DNA from: Labia minor | Lineage: Eukaryota; Arthropoda; Insecta; Dermaptera; Spongiphoridae | Direction: 5' to 3' | Assembly: GCA_963082975.1 (NCBI GenBank) | Contig: OY720345.1 | Span: 14,968,491 to 15,032,490, forward strand | Length of the DNA stretch: 64,000 nt | In this document: piece after piece, positions 11,966 to 23,500 of the stretch | How positions within the stretch are numbered: position 1 is the first letter of the stretch | How the letters are laid out: every line of letters begins with the position of its first letter | The notes under the pieces: model-generated | Database searches by the model: none | What the model saw: only the letters and a program-made list of their open reading frames with translations | What the model was told of the DNA's origin: nothing | Translations under genes and position numbers: made by a program

Positions 11966-13171
11966 CAGTGGCGTACCTCAGAGGTTCTTAAACTGTGGTC
12001 CGCGGACCCCTGGGGGTCCGCGAAGCCTTTACTGGGGGTCCGCAAAGCCATCGTACAGGTGCACGAGAAAATGATGAGTCGGTTAAAACTTTATTTAATA
12101 TAAAAGAAGCGATGGCATGACTTTGTGAGGAAACAGAGATCAAATACCCAAATTCAACGAAATGTGCAAGAAAACTATTGCTACCGTTTCCATCTTCATA
12201 TTTAGCAGAATTTTCTTTCTTCAATATTATAATTTCTAATAAAATGTGTTCTACAATATGCAAAAAATCGTTATTCACCAATCACTGTTAGAAATATTCA
12301 TCATATATCCTTGTTCTTATGAGATCGTAAGCCAGAAATTAACTAATAAAATGACGTAAAGTACCTAAAGTTGGAATGGGGTCCGTGAAAAAAATTTTTT
12401 TCAAGTGGGGGTCCGCAGAGTACATAAGATTAAGAACCTCTGGCGTACCTAGAACTTTTGCCGCCCGGGGCGATCTCCAGTTTACCGCCCTTTTTATTAT
12501 AAGTCAATCAAATAGTTGTTTTTATAAATTAATACACATAAATAAATTATTAAGTTATTTAATCAATATTAATTAATACACAGAGTGAATTTTTTTATAC
12601 ATATTTGTATGCACTCGTAAACATATTTATATAATATTTACTCTTCTAGCTTTCATACTAGAAAAATCGTGTATAATGCTCTCAAAATTTATATTTATAT
12701 TTTTTCCGCCAACCCTGCTTTTCAAAAGAAAAATCTATGATTTAAAAAAATATTGGTATATCACTTCAAAGTAATCATATAAACTTTTCAAAAGAAATGA
12801 CATTTATAAACTGATATCTAAAAATTTTAGTTAGGAAAAATTGCCGAACAAAATCGTTAAGATGCGTTTACGAATTCAACGAATTTTAATGAATACAATT
12901 AAATAAAATTATTATCCTGTTCTTGAAATTAGAATTCAAAATTTACACTAAAATGCATTTATATACACCGATGAATAATATTCGAAATCATATAGTTAAT
13001 CATAATTTATATAAATCAAATAGTAAACTTATAATAATCATAATAATCATTTATTATTCAAGAAAGAAAAATAAATAAATATGTAATGAATAAGTGCTTT
13101 TTACAACTATAACTAAATATAAAAAATGCCGCCCGGTGCGGACCGCACCCCCCTTCCTAGGTACGCCACTG
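11966..13171 (+). mobile_element. non-autonomous hAT element, family A, copy 1 (interrupted)
   Basis: Ends CAGTGGCGTACCT and AGGTACGCCACTG. The 8-bp target duplication CGACCCAG is perfect (11958-11965 and 13172-13179), which is diagnostic of the hAT superfamily. Subterminal GC-rich blocks contain CCGCCCGGGGCGAT and GCGGACCGCACC; the interior is AT-rich without a convincing gene. A second hAT element (11979-12442) is inserted 13 bases inside the left end. Related copies lie at 18057, 48900 and 57183, with a decayed one near 55385. Confidence 0.92.
11979..12442. mobile_element. second hAT element nested in family A copy 1
   Basis: Ends CAGAGGTTCTTAAACTGTGG and its inverse (TTAAGAACCTCTG). The 8-bp target duplication GCGTACCT is perfect (11971-11978 and 12443-12450) and is itself part of the host element's terminal repeat. 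464 bp, with no intact transposase. Subterminal GGTCCGCGGACCCC/GGGGGTCCGC blocks form strong local palindromes. Confidence 0.92.
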
Positions 13172-13591
13172 CGACCCAGAAATATTGTATAAGGAAAGTT
13201 TCTTTGGAATTAAAAAAATAAATCCAGTGTTAAAGTTTCATCCATTAATTATTAATTAATTAATATATACAAATACTAAATTTTTAAATAAATACAATAA
13301 GTAGAATAAATAATAAAAAAAATTTTAAAATTTCATTTTTTCCATTATAATTAAATATTTTAAATAAAAATAAAGTTATTCTTTCTATTTATTTTCATTT
13401 TCCCTAGTTTATTTTAGTTTTAAACGACGATTAAAAGAGATTAATTAAAATCAAATCTTTATTATTAGTTCAGATCATATAATTCAATTTTTTTTTTTCG
13501 TTTATTTACTATAGTTGATATTGGAATCATTGCTTCTACATCTTCTGACTTAAAATACTCTTTTAAGATATAAATTTACATCGATCTATGT

Positions 13592-13844
13592 CAGTGATTC
13601 TCAACCTTTTTTTACCGCGGCACACTTTTAACGGTTTAAAAATTTGGCGGCACACAAAGAAAAAGATAAGTGTAAACGTTTACCATATTGAAAAACAGAG
13701 GTCCCAAAAACGGTTTACCTTTTTTTTTTGAGAACCAAATTGAAAAAATTTAGAAAAAAAAGTTGGAAATGTTTAAAAGCCTCTTTACACTTGTAATAAT
13801 TTGGAGGCACACAAGTGCCGCGGCACAGTGGTTGAAAATCACTG
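13592..13844. mobile_element. short hAT MITE
   Basis: 253 bp between CAGTGATTCTCAACC and GGTTGAAAATCACTG, with perfect 8-bp target duplications ATCTATGT at 13584-13591 and 13845-13852. Subterminal blocks ACCGCGGCACAC and GTGCCGCGGCAC are inverted to each other. Non-coding. Confidence 0.9.
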
Positions 13845-14371
13845 ATCTATGTTTTTAATTAAATTAATAAATTTTCTTTATACCTATAATCAGATCATTA
13901 CATTTAATTAAGGATAAGTGTGATTTATATCATGACTTTCAATTGAAGCATATCATAAATTTGTAAATTTTATATAAGAAATATAGAAATATTTAATTTA
14001 GTTTTTTTAGATTCTTAATTTTGAAAAAAGATGTGATAAAAAATATTAGTCGCCTAAAACAACAATGAATAATGTAATTTAAGGGGATCAAGAATTTTCG
14101 AATTCCATTGCACCACATTGATAGATAAATTTCTTTGAAGAAGAGAAGACAACTATGGTTCTTAAAAATTAATAAAAACGAAAACTTCATAGAACAATCT
14201 AATAAAACCAATTAAAATGTTTATATTTTAAGTTCATCTATAAATTTATATAACGTTAAAATAGATAGTTTTATAAAATGTATCAAGTCTCTTATTTTAG
14301 ATTTCATTACAATAAAAACTATTTAATAAATTAATTATATAACAAAATGCGAATTAAGGAAATTTTATCCT

Positions 14372-14619
14372 CCCAGCCAGAACGTCGCCGTCGATTAGAC
14401 GTCTAATCGACATCTAGGAGATCTAGATAAGTCTAGATCTAGATTACGTCTAGAAATATAACTGAAAATTGATATTTCTAGATGTCTATATAAACGATAT
14501 TTCTAGACGTACATTTAGATCAGACGTCTAAATTGAATTAAATTAAATTCTATATAGACGTCTAAATTGATATTTCTAGACGTAATCTAGATCTCCTAGA
14601 CGTCGACGTTCTGGCTGGG
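14372..14619. mobile_element. palindrome-rich MITE
   Basis: 248 bp with terminal inverted repeats CCCAGCCAGAACGTCG and CGACGTTCTGGCTGGG. The interior is built from repeated TAGACGTCTA, ATATTTCTAGA and AGATCTAGAT motifs in both orientations. I could not identify a clear target duplication, so the superfamily is open. Confidence 0.7.
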
Positions 14620-14639
14620 CTATAAACATATACAAAACA

Positions 14640-15200
14640 CAGGGTTATCGAAAAACGGGTTTTCGAAGAGTAATAAAAACCCTAATAAAAATGGTAGAAT
14701 ATTTATTTATACATCAAAAGACAAAGAAATTTTAAACTTTTTATGTATTCTTAAAAATTTTATGTTGCGTGCTCCCCGTCGTACGATAGACATCTAGCCG
14801 ATAATCAATCTCCCGCCACGTGTTCTGAAGCATTGCAGGAGTCACAGTTGCAATAAATTCTTTGCGTAAATTATTTCTTTCAGATGCTGAAGATTACGAA
14901 TCTTTTCCACATAAACGATGTTCTTAACGTAGGCCCAAAAGAAAAAATCCAAAGGCGTCAAATCAGAACTTCTAGTGGGCCACAAAACAGGACCATTACT
15001 CCCTATCCAACTGTCAGGAAATCTGTTGTGAGCATCTTGGACGATTAGGCTATAGTGACATGGAGCCAATTGACTTCAAGTAAATTATACTAAAAATATT
15101 TATAATGCTACTCAATCTTTCGTTAATTTCGTGTTGGTGACGTGTTTATTTATCGAATAGTTGTACAACAAAAATCCGTCCACCTTTTTCCATGATCCTG
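14640..15200 (-). pseudogene. Tc1/mariner-superfamily transposase remnant
   Basis: The minus strand at 14842-15069 encodes the late catalytic part of an IS630/Tc1-like transposase, with WIGSNGPVLWPTRSSDLTPL and then DFFFWAYVKN, typical of the DD34-37E/D fold in insect elements. The frame has lost its N-terminus. The end near 15190 (GATCCTGTATATA) resembles the outer terminus of this kind of element. Confidence 0.65.
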
Positions 15201-15469
15201 TATATATTTAATTCTATAATTATATTAATATCCACGATTTAAGCAAATATTACCTTTATTGAAAACCCACAATTTGCTTGAATTGGTGGTATTCAATTAA
15301 GATCAAATTTGCTTAAAATCGTGAATTTCAATAAAGGTGTGGTGTATCATGAGTTTCTAAAACCTGGCAAAAATGTTAATACTACTCGTTACAAACAAAA
15401 AGATCAATTTGAACAATGAATTGATCGAAAAACGACCAAAATGAACCAGAAGACACGGTAAAGTAATTT

Positions 15470-16065
15470 TATTACACAATAATTCAGGATACATATATAG
15501 CACTTTCTTGGGAGCTGAAACCCGCCATTTTCACCAGACACTTTCCTGGCAATTTCCGGCAACCATTATTATTTTATCGATGGGAAGCATTTCTATTCAA
15601 TGTGGCTGAATTTCGTTGATGCAACGTTGAATGTCCTCCTTTAATGCACGCGTAGTTGTGGGCTTATTGACGTAGACCTGTGTTTTAGATATCCCCATAA
15701 AAAGAAATCTAATGGTGTTAAATCACACGATCTAGGGGGCCAATTCTGATCACCGAAACGAAAGAGTACACGACCTGGAAATGTCTCATGCAGTAATTGA
15801 AGTGTTTCACGGGCTGTATGGCATGTGGCACCGTCTTGTTGAAACCACATAAACATTTATGCAGAACGGTCATGGAAAATTTCGACAAACGAGTGCGTAT
15901 GTGTATGCAAAGCCGCGGAGGCCATTTGCCCGATGTGTTATTCCATAAATAACACTATCCTATGTACTTTATGAATCATTAAAAAAATTACAATCAAAAG
16001 ACTAAAAACTGTGTTTTCTATTTAATTCAAATCTTGCATTAATTTTGGGACACCCTTTATATATT
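15470..16065 (-). pseudogene. second Tc1/mariner-superfamily transposase remnant
   Basis: The minus strand at 15641-15856 reads WFQQDGATCHTARETLQLL and then NWPPRSCDLTPLDFFLWGYL, the central and late catalytic blocks of an insect IS630/Tc1-like transposase. It belongs to a different family from the neighbour at 14640-15200. A terminus-like TTTTGGGACACCCTTTATA lies at about 16036-16058. Truncated, no full-length frame. Confidence 0.7.
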
Positions 16066-16231
16066 AATGAATTATAAATCAATTTATTCAATTTTGGATT
16101 CTAAATAAGATAAAAAAAAATATGTTTATGATATCTTCAATAGTTTCATTTTTATCGGGGAGAAAAATGTGGGTTTTTTATTATTAATTTAGATGAAATT
16201 TGAAAAATTTTACATATGTGAGATAGTAATG

Positions 16232-17480
16232 AATTATCTATCTATCTATCTCTGTGGCTCTAAGGAACTAGAAAGTTCTTGGTCGCAGCAACCACACTTC
16301 TACAAGTATCCCTATCCTGAGTCACAATCCTCCAATCACTACCCTCTCCCATCTCTCTCACGTCCCTTCCTACATTATCCACCCACCCCGTCCTTGGTCT
16401 TCCAAGCGGAGATTTCCTAATCGGTCCCCCCACCAATATATTTTTCGCCATTCTTTCCTCCCCCATTCTAACCACGTGCTCTGCCCATCGAAGCCTTCTC
16501 GATTTTATAATTCTAACTATATCTGGAGATGCATAGAGGTCATGCAATTCCTCGTTATGCCATCTCCGCCATTCTCCGGTGACCTCATGTTTTTGGCCCA
16601 TTAATGCTGCGAAGAATCCTATTTTCAAATACTCTTATTAATATACTCTCGTTTATTAAGGTTATAGCCCACACCCATATAATACAACCGACAAAATAAT
16701 TGTTTTATATATGTTAAATTTAATCCCCTTTGATAATAATTTTGATGCGATAAGCCTCTTTACTCCATGATAACAGGCGTTTCCCGATTGCAACCTCGCT
16801 TTAAATTATTCTCGAATATTATTATCCTTCGTGATTACAGAACCTAAGTATTTAAATTTTTCTACATTTTGTATGTTAAGACTTTGTGTCTTAATACTAT
16901 TCCTCTCTATTACTAAATATTTTGTCTTAGCATTATTAATTTCCAGCCCCACCTCTTTTCCTGCTTCGATTAATTTTTCTACGCTATCTTTAATTGCAAT
17001 TGCCGAATCTCCTATTATATTTAAGTCGTCTGCGTAACGTAATGCTTTAATTTTTTTGTTTAATTGGATTCCGTTTGATTATTTCCCAATTTTTCAATTA
17101 CATATTCCAGTACTAAATTAAATAAAATTGGTGATAATGCGTCTCCTTTTTTAACCCATTTCGAATTTCGAAAGTTTCTGACAATTGATTCCCGCATCTT
17201 ACTCTTCCTTTACCACCTTCAAGACAAATTTGATTCATATGTACTAGTTTTTTTGGAATTCTCATTAAGATCAAAATTTGAAAGTTTTTCCCTGTCTATT
17301 AAGTCATATGCTTTTCTAAAGTCTTCATAAAAATGGTGAATAGAAATAGCGAATTCGCGTTTTTTTCTAATAATGAAAATATCTGATCTAAAGTTGATAG
17401 ATTTGGCCTGGACCCGCATTGATATTCTTCTAATATTTCCTCTGCATATGCTATTTCAAATATTCCTATCTAAATGCCTT
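16232..17480 (-). mobile_element. RTE-like LINE, 5'-truncated and decayed, copy 1
   Basis: Minus-strand blocks in order: FRKAYDLIDREKL (reverse transcriptase, near 17290), ALRYADDLNIIGDSA with the YADD catalytic box (near 17030), KYLGSVITKD (near 16840), and a C-terminal domain at 16260-16628 (HNEELHDLYASPDIVRIIKS, RRLRWAEHVVRMGEERMAKN). Frameshifts separate the blocks. The 3' end carries a GATA repeat tail (TATCTATCTATCTATC on the plus strand near 16235), as in RTE-type elements. Copy 2 lies at 53723-54159. Confidence 0.8.
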
Positions 17481-17493
17481 TTCTACTTTATAT

Positions 17494-17661
17494 ACTGGTT
17501 GTTCAATAAGTTCGAGAAGCGATAAGATATGGTATTGGATGACCGTCGATTGACTGAAAGAGATTTAACAGGCATTTCATTGGGCAATATTTTGAGTGTT
17601 AATTTGGGTTTCAAAAAATTCATTTCATTTCAGTTCCGTGAACTTATTGAACAACCTATTA
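17494..17661 (+). mobile_element. short mariner-derived element
   Basis: Terminal inverted repeats GGTTGTTCAATAAGTTC and GAACTTATTGAACAACC enclose about 165 bp. The interior keeps a fragment of mariner helix-turn-helix (DRRLTERDLTGISLGNIL). This looks like an internally deleted mariner. Confidence 0.75.
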
Positions 17662-17693
17662 TATATTGATATTATTACTATTTATTACTATTA

Positions 17694-19397
17694 TGTTATC
17701 ATATAAGTTCGTTCGATTTTTTAACATTTATTTAAAGTAAAATACATTCTAAAATAAAAGCTACTATCATAAACTATATTGACCATTATTTTGCACAGCT
17801 GTGGCCCAAGGCCCAACGTTCATGTAAGTGCATAATGCCATTTTACCAAAGGCGGAACAAATAATAATCGGAGGGTGCGATGTCTGGGCTATATGGAGGG
17901 TGAGGTATAATATCCCATGAAAACCCTACCAACTTCTGTACCGTGGTTTCAGATGTGTGTTCGCGCATTGTCATGGTGAAAACAGTCGTCGCCTATTAAA
18001 CAAAGTAAGTAGGCCGATTTTGTTGAAGAGCTGTCTTTAGACTATAATATTGTTCACAGTGGCGTACCTAAGGGGGGCGGTGGGTGCTGTCCGCACCGGG
18101 CGGCACTTATCTAGGGGTGGCATTTTTTATATTTAGTTATAGTTGTAAAAAGCAACTTATTCATTTCATATTTATTTTTTTTTCTTTTTTGAATAATAAA
18201 TGATTATTATAAGTTTACTATTTGATTTATATAAATTATGATCAACTATATGATTTTGAATATTATTCCTCAGTGTATATAAATGCATTTTAGTGTAAAT
18301 TTTGAATTCTAATTCCAAGAACAGGATAATAATTTTATTTTATTGTTTTCATTAAAATTCGTTGAATTCGTAAACGCATCTTTAAGATTTTGTTCGGCAA
18401 AATTATCTTTGTTCTACAATGAGTCAATTAAGACTACAAAATCTTGCAATATTGTCAATAGAACAAGAAATTACAAATAATATAAATTTTGAGAGCATTA
18501 TACACGATTTTTCTAGTATGAAAGCAAGAAGAGTAAATATTATATAATATGTTTACGAGTGCATACAAATATGTGTAAAAAAATTTACTCTGTGTATTAA
18601 TTAATATTGATTAAATAACTTAATAATTTATTTATGTGTATTAATTTATAAAAACCACTATTTGATTGACTTATAATAGAAAGGGCGGCAAACTGGAGAT
18701 CGCCCCGGGCGGCAAAAGTTCTAGGTACGCCACTGATTGTTCACAATATTGGTTGATTGGCTAATTATTGGGTATCAACTCATACTAGACTACGCCCTTT
18801 ACATTCCACCAAATGCTCAATATCACTTTCTTTGGCGCTCAATCAAATCATGCGGAATCCACACATCAGCACGATTGACATAGCCTTCAGCGTGGAGGTG
18901 TCTTTCAACGGTAGTATGCGAAACATTCACGACGTCCGCTATCGCACGTAGTTTAAAGTATGGATTTTCGTCAACCACAGACAATATTGTGGCCCTGTCA
19001 GTTGTTACAGGCCGTCTGGAGCGCTCGCAATCTTTAAGGCTGAATTCTCCACTTTTGAATCTGACAAACCACTTTTGTACGACTCGATCAGTAACTGCAG
19101 ATTCCCCGTAGACCTTGCATATTTTTTTCGTTGTTTGGGTTGCGTTTTTCCCTTTTAGAAAATAATACAACATAATATGGCGAAAATGCTCATTTTGTTC
19201 TCCCATTGTACTAAACAGAAGGTCACAAACGTAGTACCAAAATTCAATAAATTTTACACTAAAATGTAGCTAAAATTGTGCACTACAACCATGACTACAA
19301 TTGACGTTGCGAAAATATCCCCTCCACCTAAATATTTTCTATCCAATAGGCGTCAAATCTTCGCGCCAAAATACGAACGAACTTATGTGACAACCCA
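17694..19397 (-). mobile_element. mariner transposon split by a hAT insertion
   Basis: The ends carry the shared terminal repeat ATAAGTTCGTTCG (left near 17702, inverted right near 19372). The transposase runs on the minus strand: the N-terminus at 18823-19206 is open for 127 codons (MGEQNEHFRHIMLYYFLKG; a HTH and a FKSGEFSLKD linker), and the catalytic C-terminus at about 17760-18056 has HHDNAR and PHPPYSPDIAPSDYYLFR. Stops after residue 127 and the hAT insertion at 18057-18735 make it inactive. Confidence 0.85.
18057..18735 (-). mobile_element. non-autonomous hAT element, family A, copy 2
   Basis: 679 bp, inverted relative to copy 1, with perfect 8-bp target duplications ATTGTTCA at 18049-18056 and 18736-18743. 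It sits inside the mariner transposase gene and so is younger than that mariner. No coding capacity recognised. Confidence 0.93.
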
Positions 19398-20517
19398 TTA
19401 ATTTATATATATTTTTCATCATTCTATTAATATCTCTTTACTTTTAAAATCTTTCCGACCCAAAATAGCTATTTTATATAATACATTTTAATCATATTAT
19501 TAAAATAAAATTTTTAATTTTTAAATTTTTTTTTCATTTATATAACCAATAACAAAAAAGAATGAGAAATTTAAGAAAATAAAAATTACTATCATTATTC
19601 TGTTTATTATTTTTTTTACTATGTTTTAATTTATTATTATAATTTAAATATATATTTATAAATAATATACTCTATTTTTTATAATAAAATAATTTAAAAC
19701 TCCATTTTTTCCCCTATAAAATTATTTCCATTTAAAACAATGGATTTCTGGGAGTCGGCCATTTTGTTCAGAAAATCTGACAATTCGCTTCTTCAAATAT
19801 ATATAATGTTATTTTATAAAATAATTTTATTTTGTTAAATATATTGAATAAATTTTAATCACTCTTGTCAAAATAAATAAATGTACAAATTGCTGAATTC
19901 ATTTTGTTATTACTAATATGAATCATTTAGACATTAGTAAGTAATCATACAAATATTTTCTTTAGTTTGTTTAACTTATTTTTTTTTTATTTTAATGTAA
20001 TTATTAATTTGTTATTTTTCTAAATATTAATTTGATTGTTTTAATATTTTTTAAAATAAAATTTGTAACAATCCTTTTAAAACTAACCTTACTTTTTAAT
20101 TTATCAAATTTTTTGACATTTCATCTTTATTAATGTATTTTTTTAAAATCTTAAATTATATATTTAATTTATAAATAACACTTATAAACTGAATTTGTAC
20201 ATTTCATAATTTATATAATTTTATTTTTATTAAATTTGTAGAATTATTTTGTGTGGTTTATTTCTTCATAATGATTTTTATTAATTAAGATAGTTAAGTA
20301 ACTAGAATTTATTTGTTTTTGTATTTTCTTGTAATTAAATTTATTTTAATTTAAACGTATTTTTTTAATTTCATTTTTGTTTTTTGTTTTTTTTTTGTTT
20401 TTTTAATATTAGTTATAAATTGTTCCAGGATTATGGAATTAATTAGCTCAAATGTACCAGTACTAGGCTTGTTTAATCCTAGTAGAATATTGTTATTAAT
20501 TAAGTATATTTGAAAGC
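19398..20517. other. 5' flank and probable 5' UTR of INO80D
   Basis: AT-rich, no gene. A more mixed stretch near 19740-19800 (GGGAGTCGGCCATTTTGTTC) could be near the transcription start, but no core promoter motif can be assigned with confidence. An in-frame TAA at 20497-20499 precedes the INO80D start codon. Confidence 0.4.
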
Positions 20518-23500
20518 ATGCTACAAAATGAATCAGAGATGTTCAATGTAGGCCTAGTTAGCAATGTCAGGTATTTTTGTTTTTCAAGATGTTTTTTCTT
20601 TCATCGTTGAATTATTTTTTTTACTCGTTTAATGATTTTATGATTGATTAGAAAATTGAATTTTTTTTAATTGTTATTTTTTTACAGATATCATAACGGA
20701 GACATGCAGGTGGTCCCTGGCATGGCCCCTAAGAAAGATCCTCGAGTACGTAAAGGAAAGCTTGTCCCTTGCCGTGAGGATACACCACCAACTTCACCAT
20801 GTAATGATGTCAAATTAAAATTCTCAGATCGTTTAAAAGCTTTGTTTAAAGATGGCCCAACAAAAGCTGAAGGAGAAGACGATCCTTATGCTTTTAGTGA
20901 ACCAGAATCTCCTATTGTTAAAAATTTTCAATCTTTAAATTCCAATTCAAATCAAATGGATATGCGAATAAATAAAAATCATAAAACGAAACTAGATGAT
21001 GTAATGTCTGAAACAATGAGCCGTTTACAAGCGAAAATTGCTCGAAATAAAATAATTGGTAAGCAACGTAATAAAGGTTCGACATCATCAACCGCTCAAA
21101 GAAAACAACGAGATGCTGCTGCGGCTGTTGCAGTAGCTGCAGCAGCCGCACAATGGGCTGAACAGGGACTTCTTGATGATGTTAAATCTTCTGATTTTCC
21201 AACAACACCTGTAATTTTAAAAAAAGAAGCATCCACTAATTCATTATCAATATCAAAACCACGCAACCATCGCCCACAGAATAAAACGCAACAAGAAAAT
21301 TCCAAGGTTATTTTGAAACTTCTTCATATTTATACAAATGAGATATTTGTTGATAATATTAATCACAAATGTTTTAGTATAAGAAAAAAAATTAATAAAT
21401 AAATAAAATTTATGTTAGTTTTTAATCTGAAATTTTTATAAAAGTCAATTTATTTTGTACAAAAGTATCTGTATATATAATAAATTTATAATTAACTATA
21501 TTAATAAATTATAGTACTTTCTTTAGAAAAAGGGTATAAATTCTCCAAAATGATATAATTATTATTATATCTTTAATTTATAATAGGAAACTAATATAGT
21601 AACTAATTTGTTTTGTTTTGTTTATTTATTATTTAGAAAAAGAATATTAATTCACAGACAACTGGAGACTTATTGTCAATTCCTCCAAGAAGAAGAAATC
21701 GATGTCATGGTACCAATTCAGGATCTTCATTAATTTCCTCCTCCACTTCTCGTAATGAATCTCTAAATAAAATTCTTCGAGCACAACAAACTTTGCGTGA
21801 ATATCGAAGTGATTTATATCCATTGGGATTAGAACCAAGTGACAGTGAATCAAGCGATAATGACGATTTAGAAGAATATCGTTCCTCAGCAGTATTCCAG
21901 CGACATTGGTTTAGTGGTTGGTTAGAGCCTGGACTATGTCCTGATGGACAACGAGAAGGACGTTTGACTCAAGTTCGGACAGAATTTCGAAGGCGGCTTG
22001 CCCAACTGTGTGGTACTGCTCAAACTTCAACATTTTCTGCATCGACAAGTGATTTAATGACTAGTGTAGCAGCAGCTGCAAAAATTATACCTGGAAGTAC
22101 TGCAAAACATTTGGCTCCCTCTAAAACTAGGTTTCTTAAATCAAGGTAATATATTTATACAGGACCTTAACAATTTTAAATAAAAGTGTGCCAATTTTTT
22201 TATATAATTTTTGATTATGAATAAAATTTTTTCTAAGAAATCAAGAGTCAAAATTCATTGACACAAGAATTCGGCGAAAATATTTCTTTCTCAAACGTAT
22301 GATATAATATTCTTGGTTATTTTCTGAATTGTGATCAATTCTGTTAATCAGAATTCGGTTAAAAATTAAAATTATAAAATAAAAAAAATTGTAGGAAGTG
22401 TGTTTCAATATTTAGATAAGGGTGGGGAAATTCCTCGTAACTCAGAACCTAAAGAACTTTTATTTATTATTTTTATTTATTTTTAGTAATTTTTATTGTC
22501 CTGAATTAATTTCCTGTTTACGTTTTATACTTACATTTTGGGACACCGCGTGTACATTTATCTTTTTATTCTTATTCAATTAACGTAGGGAAGACTATTA
22601 TATTTTTAATAATTTTTTAACAATATATTTGAACATATTGGTTAAGAACAATTATTATAATGATTGAAAAATTGGTTTTAAGCTTATTCAATATTTTTTT
22701 CTCAAGATATTAATATATATTTATATAAAAGAAAGCATAATAATATGTTCCAATATGATTTCAGATGATTAATAATATTATTTTTTTTATTGAAATTTAA
22801 TGTCAAAATTATTTAGTTAAAAAATTTATCTTTATCACATGTTCATTTTAATTAAATGTATTTTTAATTTTACGTTATTATTTTTATTTATTTTTTTTTT
22901 ATAGCTTTGGCGAATCTCGAATGCTTGCTAAACATACTTGTACATTTCAACGAGGAAAACCAGATGCATGTACCTCATCAGCATTACCTTGTACACGGCA
23001 TTGTGCAAAACATATTATGTATAATGTTGACCAATTACTTTTCGAACATTGCACTGCGAAATTTGCAGATAATACCCAATGTTGTGTACCAGTTTTTGAT
23101 ATAAGCAATGATTTGCCAATGTGTACTGAACATACTCGAAAAAGGGTAAGCAATTTTTATTTATTAGTATTAATACAATATACAAACAAAAAAATTTGTA
23201 TTAAATATAATAAAAGTAAAAATAATTTAAACTTTTATTATGAAATTTATGTCATTAAATGTTATTACATAAAAACATCTTATCTAAAAAGAATATTCAA
23301 ATGTGTAAACGTATAATTGCATAAATCGAAGATTGCAATAGATAATTGGATATCTGATAAGTAAGTTGCAGAGCTTTTCCTTTTAGTGAAGGTTCGAGAT
23401 TGTCTATAGTTGATTTTATCAATTTTGTAAATGTTTTTGTTACCGACCGACGATTGTAAGAGAAGTATTGTTTATAATAATAATAGGTAGCCTTACTGCA

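Noticed and set aside
12376..12576. 66-codon open frame
   Set aside because: It crosses the junction of two nested hAT elements and has no conserved content.
20918..21305. Minus-strand frames opposite INO80D exon 2
   Set aside because: Shadows of the alanine- and serine-rich coding strand.
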